45,228 nt of DNA. It comes from Calditrichota bacterium (GTDB lineage: Bacteria; Calditrichota; Calditrichia; RBG-13-44-9; J042). The position numbers and the translations under genes are program-made. Where the stretch lies: the NCBI GenBank assembly GCA_013150955.1, contig JAADJD010000041.1, forward strand, positions 1 through 45,228, written 5' to 3'. This document shows positions 8,424-15,972 of the stretch, in pieces. Numbering within the stretch: position 1 is the first letter of the stretch; each line of letters starts with the position of its first letter. A model generated the notes under the pieces. The model saw only the letters and a list, made by a program, of their open reading frames with translations. It was not told the DNA's origin and ran no database searches.

Positions 8424-10235
8424 CTACTTCTTAGTCCGCTTGCGGGATTTCGGTTCCGTTTTGCGCTTTCCTTTGGCAGCGGGGGGAGCGGCCTTGGCAG
8501 CCGGTTTCTCAGGCAGCCCATTGGGATGCATCTTCTTCTTGATCATGTTCGTCTGAATCATGCTCAGCACATTAAATACCGAGTAGTAGAGATTCAACCC
8601 CGAGGGCAGCGAATAAAAGATGAACAACATGAACACCGGCATGATGTAGACCATGAATTTCTGTTTGGGATCGGTGATGGTCATTCGTGACTGCCAGATC
8701 ATGGTCAGGGCCATGAAAATGGGCAGCACGTGGATGTTGTCCCCAATGAGCGGCAAGTCCACCCCCAGATACAACTTGTCCGGATTGGAAAGATCGGTGA
8801 TCCACAAAACAAACGGCTGATCACGGAGCTGAATGGTCGAGCGGAAGACAATAAACAGGGCAAATAACAATGGCATCTGTAGCAGGGTGGGTAGACATCC
8901 TCCCAAGGGATTAATGCCGTGCTCCTTGTAAATCCGCATCAACTCCTTGTTCATCCGCTGGGGATCGTGCTTGTACTTCTCTCGAATTTCGGCGATGAGT
9001 GGCTGGATATACTGCATTTCGCTCATCGACTGGTAACTCTTTTTGGTCAGCGGATGCAGAATGATTTTGATAAGAATGGAAAAGATGATAATCACCAGCC
9101 CGTAATTGGGAATGACACTGTGCAATAATTTAAAGGCCGGTAAAATAAGCAGACTGATGGGACGAAACAGGCGCTCGTACCAGTCTTTGTTCATCACCAG
9201 GATTTGCAGATCCACTCCATATTTCTTCAGCACATCGTAATCCAGCGGGCCCAGATAAACAGTGAAGGTATCGCGTACGGATTGTTCCGGGGTGTAGGGC
9301 ATATCGATGGTGCAGGAAAAATATTTATAAAGGATGCCGCCATCGTCCACCCCGCTGGCCTTCAGCATGGCGCCGTAGGTTTCGTCGGGATTGGCGGGAA
9401 TCAACGAGGCCAGAAAGTATTTATTTCGAATGGCCGTCCAGTTGACCCGGCCATTAAAATCGGCCTGCTTTTCCTCCACCTTGCTGACATCCAGATCCTC
9501 CAGCTCTCCTGCCATGTACACGTATGCGCGCGAGAAACTTAAATCATCCCGAATATTTTCCTCGGTGGTTGGCAATCCATTTTCCCAGCTAAACAAATAC
9601 CGGCGATTGATCACGTAATTTTGCAATCCCTCAAAATACACCACCACGTCCACGGAATAGCGATCATAATAAAAAATCATCTTTTTGACGATCTTGCCGC
9701 CCGCCACCGGCAGGTAGAATTCCACCTCGGCGGTGGGATTGTTCTCATCCAGCACAATGTTGTCGTGATCCGGGAATCGCACAAACGCTCGATAATCACT
9801 CAAAGAAATCACTTTACCATCGCGATTGGTGAACTCCAGCTCCAGCCCATTATCATGGATCAGGTTCACATTACCGCCAAGATAGTACTTGTAATGTTTG
9901 AGCTCCCAGTGTATGGGATTGCCGCCTTTTTCATTGCTTAACACGGCAATCAAATATTGATTTTCCACCCGAATTTCTCGATAGGTGGTATCCTGACGAA
10001 TGACGGTGATTTCTTCCGGCACCGTCTCTTCCACCGGTTCAACCTCTGCGGTCAGTTGCGGCGCCTCTTCCGGCTCCGTGCGCGTAAGCGCAGAGGTGTC
10101 CGCCACCTGGGTGGTGTCCTGAGCCAGCCGCTGTTCCGGCAATGGCCGATCGCCCATGATCAACCGCTGATAGTAAGGCATCAACATGGTGATGAGAATG
10201 ATCAAAATAATGCCGATGAGAGTTCGCTTATCCAT
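8424..10235 (-). CDS. yidC: Membrane protein insertase YidC
   Basis: YidC inserts inner-membrane proteins with or without SecYEG. The 603 residues have the diderm form. An N-terminal membrane segment ([18 protein letters not shown]) is followed by a large periplasmic beta-sandwich (about residues 75-350, [18 protein letters not shown] ...). A C-terminal five-helix 60KD_IMP core follows, with [42 protein letters not shown] and [18 protein letters not shown]. The tail is Lys/Arg-rich, as in homologues that bind ribosomes. The large periplasmic domain supports a diderm host. Its start overlaps the end of yidD by 8 bp. Confidence 0.98.
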   Translation of the reverse strand: MDKRTLIGIILIILITMLMPYYQRLIMGDRPLPEQRLAQDTTQVADTSALTRTEPEEAPQLTAEVEPVEETVPEEITVIRQDTTYREIRVENQYLIAVLSNEKGGNPIHWELKHYKYYLGGNVNLIHDNGLELEFTNRDGKVISLSDYRAFVRFPDHDNIVLDENNPTAEVEFYLPVAGGKIVKKMIFYYDRYSVDVVVYFEGLQNYVINRRYLFSWENGLPTTEENIRDDLSFSRAYVYMAGELEDLDVSKVEEKQADFNGRVNWTAIRNKYFLASLIPANPDETYGAMLKASGVDDGGILYKYFSCTIDMPYTPEQSVRDTFTVYLGPLDYDVLKKYGVDLQILVMNKDWYERLFRPISLLILPAFKLLHSVIPNYGLVIIIFSILIKIILHPLTKKSYQSMSEMQYIQPLIAEIREKYKHDPQRMNKELMRIYKEHGINPLGGCLPTLLQMPLLFALFIVFRSTIQLRDQPFVLWITDLSNPDKLYLGVDLPLIGDNIHVLPIFMALTMIWQSRMTITDPKQKFMVYIMPVFMLFIFYSLPSGLNLYYSVFNVLSMIQTNMIKKKMHPNGLPEKPAAKAAPPAAKGKRKTEPKSRKRTKK

Positions 10236-10464
10236 TGTTCCTCTTTTTTATGTTTTCTGGGACGGGATCAATGCCTCCGGGATGAAACGGATGACACTTT
10301 GCAATTCGTTTTATGGATAACCATCCACCGCGAATAGCCCCATGTTTCAGAATCGCCTCCTGCGCGTATTCGGAACATGAGGGATAAAACCGACAAGAAG
10401 GTGGAAAAAAGGGTGAAATGGCCAATCGATAAAATTTGATTAAATAAATGAACAGATATTTCAT
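10228..10464 (-). CDS. yidD: Membrane protein insertion efficiency factor YidD
   Basis: YidD is a small (78-residue) membrane-associated protein that aids YidC-dependent insertion. The family signature is intact: [32 protein letters not shown], then [19 protein letters not shown]. All three conserved cysteines (SCRFYPSC and KCHPF) are present. It overlaps rnpA by 4 bp (ATGA-type coupling) and yidC by 8 bp, so translation is likely coupled. Confidence 0.95.
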   Translation of the reverse strand: MKYLFIYLIKFYRLAISPFFPPSCRFYPSCSEYAQEAILKHGAIRGGWLSIKRIAKCHPFHPGGIDPVPENIKKRNNG

Positions 10465-10802
10465 AGTGATTTTTCTACCAGTCGCTTAATTTCGTCCTGC
10501 AATTCATGAAACCGATCGTGAAATCGCTTGATGTAAATAACCGTCAGACAATTTTCAAACCATTCGGGATGCAAGCGATAAATTTCACGTATCAAACGCT
10601 TCATTCGGTTCCGCTGAGTGGCCTTCCCCAGTCGCCGACTCACCAACACGGCAAACCGCCGCTCTTTTGCAGGAAAGGTATATAGATTGACATATTTTCC
10701 CGAACGCCGCAATCCCTGATTTAATACCTGCCGGATTTCGGATGGTTTCTTCAGGATGAGGCTTCGGGGCAGTCCAAATCGTTTGGTTTTAGAGTTCATC
10801 AC
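10461..10802 (-). CDS. rnpA: Ribonuclease P protein component
   Basis: RnpA is the basic protein subunit of RNase P, which trims tRNA 5' ends. The protein is 112-113 residues, with the family's RNR motif in [16 protein letters not shown] and the aromatic first strand ([10 protein letters not shown]). The first in-frame start is a GTG followed immediately by an ATG; either fits, and both lie inside the end of rpmH, which it overlaps by 11-14 bp. This rpmH-rnpA overlap is widespread in bacteria. Confidence 0.95.
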   Translation of the reverse strand: MMNSKTKRFGLPRSLILKKPSEIRQVLNQGLRRSGKYVNLYTFPAKERRFAVLVSRRLGKATQRNRMKRLIREIYRLHPEWFENCLTVIYIKRFHDRFHELQDEIKRLVEKSL

Positions 10803-10935
10803 TGACGGTCAGGCGCCGACGTCCCTTTGCGCGACGGCGTGCCAGCACTTTTCTCCCGGCTTTCGTCTTCATGCGGGCACGAAAACCATGTTTGTTGCGA
10901 CGTTTCCGATTGTGGGGTTGATACGTTCGCTTCAT
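10789..10935 (-). CDS. rpmH: Large ribosomal subunit protein bL34
   Basis: This is a 48-residue ribosomal protein. It starts [20 protein letters not shown] and continues [20 protein letters not shown], which is diagnostic for bL34. A strong AAGGAGG lies just upstream of the ATG. It is the first gene of the minus-strand block that runs to mnmG. In many bacteria dnaA lies on the other side of rpmH; here a ParA-family gene does, on the opposite strand. Confidence 0.98.
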   Translation of the reverse strand: MKRTYQPHNRKRRNKHGFRARMKTKAGRKVLARRRAKGRRRLTVSDEL

Positions 10936-10970
10936 ATATCCTCCTTGTTTCTTTCATTTTAAAGCTTGGC

Positions 10971-10999
10971 AATTAAATAAATTTTCATGGTCAAGTCAA
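10971..10999 (-). promoter_or_regulatory. Candidate promoter of the rpmH block
   Basis: On the minus strand TTGACT (complement of 10994-10999) is followed after 17 bases by TTAATT (complement of 10971-10976), about 30 bp upstream of the rpmH Shine-Dalgarno. The -35 is good and the -10 only fair. The rest of the gap up to 11293 has no visible DnaA-box cluster, repeat or hairpin. Confidence 0.5.
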
Positions 11000-11293
11000 C
11001 ATCATCCGATTTTTTCAAATTGCCATCTAAAGGCGCTTTTCTAAACGCTTCCGGGATCGTCCCCCCAAAATTGGTGTTGTTTTGAATGACCAATTGCTTT
11101 CAGGAAGATTTGGGCATTGGAAATTCAGGAAAACCCCGTTATTTTTACATGCTGGCACAATCGGGCTCCCGAAGCCACTTAAATAAGGAGCTCTGTTTTC
11201 CGGTTCGTTTGGACAGGTGAATGGAGCCGGGATGAAAATCCCATTGCATCTTTTTACGGAAACAATTATTTTTTAATAAAATAGAGGGTATTT

Positions 11294-12289
11294 ATGGCGC
11301 GGATTGTCTCCTTCATCATCCAGAAGGGAGGGTGCGGAAAAACCACCACCACCGCCAACACAGCTGCCTATCTGGCCATGCAGGGTTTCAAAGTCCTGGC
11401 CGTGGACATGGATCCCCAGGGAAACCTCACCCAGCATTTCGGGTACGATACCGACCAGCTGGATGACACCATCCTCAAATTGTTTTTAAATCAGAAATCC
11501 TTTGAGGAAGTGGTGTTAAAACGCAGTGACAATCTGCACCTGCTGCCCAATAATATCGAAACCGCCGGATATGAGCTGACCATTTACAAATCCCTGGCAA
11601 AGGAATATTTGCTGCGCGACGTCCTGCATCCCATTTCAAATGCCTATGATTTTATTTTAATCGATTGTCCCCCCAACCTGGGCATTTTCTCCCTGAATGC
11701 GCTGGTAGCGTCCACGGAGTTCATCCTGGTGGTGTCCCCGGAATTCTTCCCCATGCGCGCCATTAAACCATTTTACGACACCTATCTGATGGTCAAGAAA
11801 AAACTCAACCACACCCTGCAATTCAAGGGGGTTTTGATGACCATGTGCGATTTTCGCACCCGGCACAGCCAGGAAGTCCGCAAGATTCTGGAAAAGAATT
11901 TCCCCCACAAACTGTACAAGGCCTACATCCGAAACAACGTGTCCCTGAAAGAAGCCTCATCCGTGGGACAGAGCATATTTGAGTACGATCCCCAATCCAC
12001 GGGGGCGTTCGATTATCAGAATTTCGTGGAAGAGTTTATCCGGGACTACGAAAGCGTTCAGCAAAAACGCCGGTATTATGATGAAAAGTTCAATCAGCTG
12101 TCCGAAGAAGAGAAAAAAGAAATTTTACACTTTGCGCGACAAAATCTGAGCCAGTACGTTCGCCATAAACTGGATGAAATGGAAAATGCCCGGATTCTAC
12201 AGGAAGCGTTGATCATCGAACGGAATCGAATCCTGGAAAAACTGTTTCCTTATCGCCAGCATGCGTATTCCAGCGAGTCCAAATCATGA
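11294..12289 (+). CDS. ParA-family ATPase with C-terminal extension
   Basis: This is a 331-residue MinD/ParA-type ATPase. The deviant Walker A is QKGGCGKTTTT (K11 and K16), Walker A' is AVDMDPQGNLT, and Walker B is FILIDCPPNLG. The region to about residue 250 is a standard Soj-like fold. The last 75 residues are highly charged and probably helical (EEEKKEILHFARQNLSQYV ...), longer than in chromosomal Soj. No parB follows; instead the stop overlaps the start of a beta-barrel protein gene (ATGA), which precedes an EnvC-like gene. It may be the chromosomal ParA serving the nearby parS sites, or a ParA-like positioning ATPase for an envelope process. The start has AGAGGG seven bases upstream. Confidence 0.85.
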   Translation: MARIVSFIIQKGGCGKTTTTANTAAYLAMQGFKVLAVDMDPQGNLTQHFGYDTDQLDDTILKLFLNQKSFEEVVLKRSDNLHLLPNNIETAGYELTIYKSLAKEYLLRDVLHPISNAYDFILIDCPPNLGIFSLNALVASTEFILVVSPEFFPMRAIKPFYDTYLMVKKKLNHTLQFKGVLMTMCDFRTRHSQEVRKILEKNFPHKLYKAYIRNNVSLKEASSVGQSIFEYDPQSTGAFDYQNFVEEFIRDYESVQQKRRYYDEKFNQLSEEEKKEILHFARQNLSQYVRHKLDEMENARILQEALIIERNRILEKLFPYRQHAYSSESKS

Positions 12290-13095
12290 AATCTGTTGCC
12301 CTGATTTTAATCGTGTGGTTAACCCCCATACACGCCGCTTTTGAATTTAGCGGAAAAACCCCTTATGCCGTGGCGCTGGGGGGGATTCCGGTGGCCACCA
12401 ATTTTTCCGCTGCAGGGTTCTGGTACAATCCCGCCCTTTCCGCCACCGCTAACTTTTTGCAGGCCCAATTTAACTATGTGATTCCCTACGGATTGCGGGA
12501 TCTATCGGTGGGGAGTGCCCTCATCACCGTTCCCATGGGACGATATTATGCCGGGCTGGGATTGAGCAGCCTGGGGAACAATCTGTATCGGGAAAATCTG
12601 ATTTCTTTAAACCTTTCACGGGCGTTTTACCAGGGACGGTTGTACATCGGCATCAATCTCCACGGCTACCTGATCAGCGTGGCCAATTACGGCAGCCAGA
12701 GCACCTGGGGATTGGACGCGGGTTTTCGCTATCGCCTTACCGATGCGGTTGCCGTGGCCGGCGTGGTCACCAATGTGAATCAACCGGAATTGTCTGGAAA
12801 TCCCGAAGAATTGCCGCAGGCCTCCCGTCTGGGAATATCCATTCATCCCTTCGATGCAGTGATTCTTCATGCGGCCATCGAAAAGGATGCCTGGTTTCCT
12901 CCCCAGCTGGCTTTCGGTATGGAGTATCGGGTAAATGCTCATTTGACGCTTCTCAGTGGATATCGCAGCGAAGGCACCCAGCCCAGCGGGGGCATTCAGC
13001 TGGTCTGGAAACAACTGGAAATAACCTACAGCATGCAATATCATTTCGAGCTGGGATTGACCCATGTGATGGGGATCGTCATTTCCGGGAAATAA
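12286..13095 (+). CDS. Outer-membrane beta-barrel protein, PorV/PorQ-like
   Basis: This 269-residue exported protein has a short signal peptide (MKSVALILIVWLTPIHA). The body is made of alternating amphipathic strands with many glycines and aromatics, such as YYAGLGLSSLGNNLYRENLI, GYLISVANYGSQSTWGLDAGF and QLEITYSMQYHFELGLTHVM. The opening PYAVALGGIPVATNFSAAGFWYNPALSA is the 'gene product is in NPA' pattern common in PorV/UPF0164-type barrels of FCB bacteria. Exact function is unknown; it is too short for a full PorV and nearer to PorQ-like proteins. Four bases overlap with the ParA gene imply translational coupling, and an EnvC-like gene follows 33 bp later. Confidence 0.75.
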   Translation: MKSVALILIVWLTPIHAAFEFSGKTPYAVALGGIPVATNFSAAGFWYNPALSATANFLQAQFNYVIPYGLRDLSVGSALITVPMGRYYAGLGLSSLGNNLYRENLISLNLSRAFYQGRLYIGINLHGYLISVANYGSQSTWGLDAGFRYRLTDAVAVAGVVTNVNQPELSGNPEELPQASRLGISIHPFDAVILHAAIEKDAWFPPQLAFGMEYRVNAHLTLLSGYRSEGTQPSGGIQLVWKQLEITYSMQYHFELGLTHVMGIVISGK

Positions 13096-13128
13096 CATCG
13101 GAATAAGCAAGAATAGTGAACGGGTTCC

Positions 13129-14331
13129 ATGATCCTTCAATCCATTCATAAAACAATGGCTATATTCTCCGTCTGGCTTCTGCTGGGGCTGCTGCTGGTA
13201 GCTGGAAAAGCTCCGGCCCAGCAAAGCGCCTCGGAAATCCGCAAACAGCTGGAAACCATTAAACGGGAAATTGATCGCCTGCAAAAGGAATTGCAGGCGG
13301 CTGAAAAACAACTGCAATCCGAAATTGCCATTGCTCAGAATCTGGACAAGCAGATTCATCTGGTCAATCAGGCATTACGGTTACTGAACAAAGAAATTTC
13401 CCGGAATCAGAAACGCATCGGCGATCTGGAACGGCAGATCCGCCAGGTAAAGCATCAACTCCAGACCCTCACCCGCCTCTTCGAAAAGCAGATTGTATTT
13501 GCCTATAAATATCAGCGGGGATTGGAATACAGCTGGTTGCTGGGATCGCAGAATTTTCATCAGGCGTATGTGCGTCTGCGCTATTTCCGTCGGGTCTCTC
13601 AAAGCGCACGTAACGTGTACAATCGCCTGGTGGATAAGCAAAAGGAACTGGAACGCCTCCAGGGCCGGTTAACGGCCGAGCTGGCCGAAAAGGAACGCCT
13701 GGCAAAAGAAAAAGCGGGTGAACAGGCTGCTCTAAAAGAAAAGCTGGCCGAACGGCGGCGCATGATTCAAACCATTCGCAACAACCGCAGCCTGCTGGCC
13801 CGCACCCTGAAACAGAAACGACAGAACTACGAACGCCTGAAAAAACTTATTGCCGAACTGGAACAGAAACGGGCCACCCGAAAACTTCATCCCCAGACTC
13901 AGCAAAAATGGGAACGGATTTCCGGCAGTTTTGCCCGCCAGAAAGGGAAGTTGAACTGGCCGGTTCGGGGGAAAATTTTACACCCATTCGGACGCTATAA
14001 AAATCCCCAGTTGAAAACCGTTCTGTTCAACACCGGGATCGATATCCGCGCCCCGAAAGGTGCTCCCGTTCGCTGTGTGTTTCCGGGTGTGGTTACCATG
14101 ATCACCTATTTGAGCGGCTTTGGAAATACGGTAATCGTCGATCATAACGACGGGTACTACACCGTTTACGCGCATCTGGATGACATTCAGGTAACCAAAT
14201 TTCAATTTCTGGAAGCCGGAGATGTGATTGGTACGGTGGGAGAATCGGGTTCTCTGGAGGGGCCCCTGCTTCACTTTGAAATCTATGGGGGGAAGAAGCC
14301 GCTCAATCCCCAGAAGTGGCTCAAGCGATAG
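13129..14331 (+). CDS. EnvC-like murein hydrolase activator (coiled coil plus degenerate LytM domain)
   Basis: This is a 400-residue periplasmic protein. A signal peptide (WLLLGLLLVAGKAPAQ) is followed by about 230 residues of heptad-rich coiled coil (EIRKQLETIKREIDRLQ and so on), a basic linker, and a C-terminal LytM/M23 domain (residues about 275-395). The catalytic set is incomplete: the HxxxD position reads N301-T-G-I-D305, so the His is Asn, and the HxH near the end reads L-L-H382, so its first His is Leu. Loss of these ligands is typical of EnvC and NlpD proteins, which activate amidases rather than cut peptidoglycan. The third gene of the ParA-barrel-EnvC run, it likely acts in septum splitting or envelope remodelling. 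The ribosome-binding site is weak; an ATG 27 bp later is also possible. Confidence 0.88.
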   Translation: MILQSIHKTMAIFSVWLLLGLLLVAGKAPAQQSASEIRKQLETIKREIDRLQKELQAAEKQLQSEIAIAQNLDKQIHLVNQALRLLNKEISRNQKRIGDLERQIRQVKHQLQTLTRLFEKQIVFAYKYQRGLEYSWLLGSQNFHQAYVRLRYFRRVSQSARNVYNRLVDKQKELERLQGRLTAELAEKERLAKEKAGEQAALKEKLAERRRMIQTIRNNRSLLARTLKQKRQNYERLKKLIAELEQKRATRKLHPQTQQKWERISGSFARQKGKLNWPVRGKILHPFGRYKNPQLKTVLFNTGIDIRAPKGAPVRCVFPGVVTMITYLSGFGNTVIVDHNDGYYTVYAHLDDIQVTKFQFLEAGDVIGTVGESGSLEGPLLHFEIYGGKKPLNPQKWLKR

Positions 14332-14484
14332 CCCCGGTTGCCAGTCGACCATTGGCCGTCAGCACAGTTTTCCAAACATGGGATCAACCCGAGCATTTGG
14401 CCCCATCGGAAGGCTTCGCGGCCTGCTCTACTCGCATTCCCCACGCAAAGGCCTGAAAGTCTGTTATACTTTATGGGAAAGGAT

Positions 14485-14952
14485 TCATTTCAATCCCGTG
14501 GAACCAAATCCTCCACGCGTTTTTCCGGCAAAATCCGGACTGTCCTGCTCATCCCATTCAATATCGGGCAGGGCGTTCTTTTCGAAAATGATCTGAGCAA
14601 TGCGGGTTCCCTTCTCGATGATCAGGGGTTCATCATTTTGGGGATTATGGGGATTGTAATGACGCACCAGAGCAATTTTCACTTCGTCTTCCGGGCCACA
14701 GTAATCTTCATCCACAATGCCCACATCGTTTGCCAGGCTGACACCGTATTTAACCGCAAAACCGCTGCGGATAAAAATTTTAAAATAATATCCGGGTGGC
14801 GATTCGATAATCAGCCCCGTGGGTACCAGCACCACTTCTCCCGCGCGAACGACCACCGTTTCCGCCGCATAAACATCCAGTCCCACCGATCGGGACGTCT
14901 TCCGTTCCGGAAGGGGCACACTTTTGTCTTTCCGATAGATACGAATCTTCAT
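14485..14952 (-). CDS. dut: Deoxyuridine 5'-triphosphate nucleotidohydrolase (dUTPase)
   Basis: dUTPase converts dUTP to dUMP and pyrophosphate, keeping uracil out of DNA. All five trimeric-dUTPase motifs are present in 155 residues: SVGLDVYA (1), IRSGFA (2), NDVGIVDEDYCG (3), GTRIAQIIF (4) and RGGFGSTG (5). A short insert (RHYNPHNPQNDEP) between motifs 3 and 4 is unusual but lies in a surface loop. It converges on the EnvC-like gene and diverges from the nucleosidase-fold gene, 68 bp away. No terminator hairpin with a T-run was seen in the 153-bp gap to the EnvC-like gene. Confidence 0.95.
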   Translation of the reverse strand: MKIRIYRKDKSVPLPERKTSRSVGLDVYAAETVVVRAGEVVLVPTGLIIESPPGYYFKIFIRSGFAVKYGVSLANDVGIVDEDYCGPEDEVKIALVRHYNPHNPQNDEPLIIEKGTRIAQIIFEKNALPDIEWDEQDSPDFAGKTRGGFGSTGLK

Positions 14953-15020
14953 ATATTGACGGCTCCAGTTTCTTCAATCGACTCAATAAAAAAGTTGCGC
15001 ATGAGCGACTCCGGATACAA

Positions 15021-15665
15021 ATGATTTTTCCAAAATCCAGACCGATTCTCTTCGTCACCGCCCTGTCGTTTGAATCACAGGCCGTGCGTTCCGCTCGCCC
15101 CTTCTGGCAGGCCGTCGCCAACCATTCATCAAGGACACTCTTTCAACATGCGCAGCTGCCACTTTATCTGGTGGAGGTGGGGCCGGGATTTCGCCTGGCT
15201 GCCGACTCATTCCGCGAACTCCTGCAGCAACTGCGCCCGCGGTGGCTGATCAATCTGGGCATTTGTGGTAGCCTGGCGCCACAAATGTCCTGGGGGCAAA
15301 CCTACCAGATTCAGCGCATCCAGGCCACCCGGTGCCTCCGGCCACTGGAAATCCCTGTGGAACCCGCTCTCCAGCCCCTTTTCCCACCGGCCAATCTGCT
15401 TACCTCCCATCAGCCAGTGTTAACGGCAGCACTACGGGAACACCACCTGCAGCAAACCGGTGCGGAACTGGTGGACATGGAAGCCTATTACATCGTGGAA
15501 ATGGCACAATCCCTGGACATCCCGGTGCTGGTTTTAAAAACAGTCTCGGATTTTGCGGATGAATCCAGCCTACGGATCCTGAAAGAACGTCGATCTGCTT
15601 TGCGGCAGTCGCTGGTTCAAACAGCAAAGCGCCTGATCGCCTTCCTCTTCCCGGAAGAGAAATAA
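15021..15665 (+). CDS. Nucleoside phosphorylase/nucleosidase-fold protein (MTA/SAH or futalosine hydrolase-like)
   Basis: This 214-residue PNP_UDP-type protein has the glycine-rich WLINLGICGSL strand and the C-terminal AELVDMEAYYIVEMA ... LVLKTVSDFAD, in which Glu of DMEA and Asp of SDFAD are the usual ribose- and base-contacting residues. It is shorter than MTA/SAH nucleosidases (about 230) and close to futalosine hydrolase MqnB, but motif text does not separate them. With MqnB function it would mark the futalosine menaquinone route; no other mqn gene is in the window. The start lacks a clear Shine-Dalgarno. The 3' end is followed within about 10 bp by repeat copy 3. Confidence 0.7.
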   Translation: MIFPKSRPILFVTALSFESQAVRSARPFWQAVANHSSRTLFQHAQLPLYLVEVGPGFRLAADSFRELLQQLRPRWLINLGICGSLAPQMSWGQTYQIQRIQATRCLRPLEIPVEPALQPLFPPANLLTSHQPVLTAALREHHLQQTGAELVDMEAYYIVEMAQSLDIPVLVLKTVSDFADESSLRILKERRSALRQSLVQTAKRLIAFLFPEEK

Positions 15666-15674
15666 GCGCGGATT

Positions 15675-15903
15675 TTAACCAGATTATGCTTTAGACCACG
15701 AATTGTACGAATTAACACAAATAAAAACAATAAAATCCATGGGATTAGATCTGGATGAAAATTCGTTTCGAGTTTTATTCGTGGTTTTATTAATATTTTT
15801 TGGGTTCATTCGCGTGATTCGCGGTTTAATGCATTTTTTGGGTTTATTATTTTAGTTCGTGTGAATTCGTGTAATTCGCAGGCAATTGCATATTCTGGAT
15901 TAA
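15675..15903. repeat. Dispersed palindromic repeat, copy 3
   Basis: This full unit opens TTAACCAGATTATGCTTTAGA and CCACGAATTGTACGAATTAA and closes at TTTAATGCATTTTTTGGGTT. It is followed by an extra right half (TTCGTGTGAATTCGTGTAAT ... ATTGCATATTCTGGATTAA). It occupies most of the 307-bp gap between the two convergent genes, nucleosidase-fold protein and SppA; the remainder is the SppA terminator. Confidence 0.85.
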
Positions 15904-15938
15904 AAAGCGTCTCCGGCCATTGCAGCGACCGGAGACGC
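15902..15938 (-). terminator. Rho-independent terminator of the SppA fusion gene
   Basis: On the minus strand a 10-bp perfect stem (GCGTCTCCGG, complement arm CCGGAGACGC, 12-base loop) ends in TTTTT. It begins about 35 bp after the stop codon of the SppA gene. The stem is G+C-rich and unlike the surrounding repeat. Confidence 0.85.
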
Positions 15939-15972
15939 TCATCTGGAACCTTTCGGAAACGTCTGACTTCCC

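Noticed and set aside
10936-11293. Possible oriC next to rpmH
   Set aside because: The gap is somewhat A/T-rich and in the right neighbourhood, but I found no cluster of TTATCCACA-like DnaA boxes, no repeats of 13-mer type and no dnaA gene.
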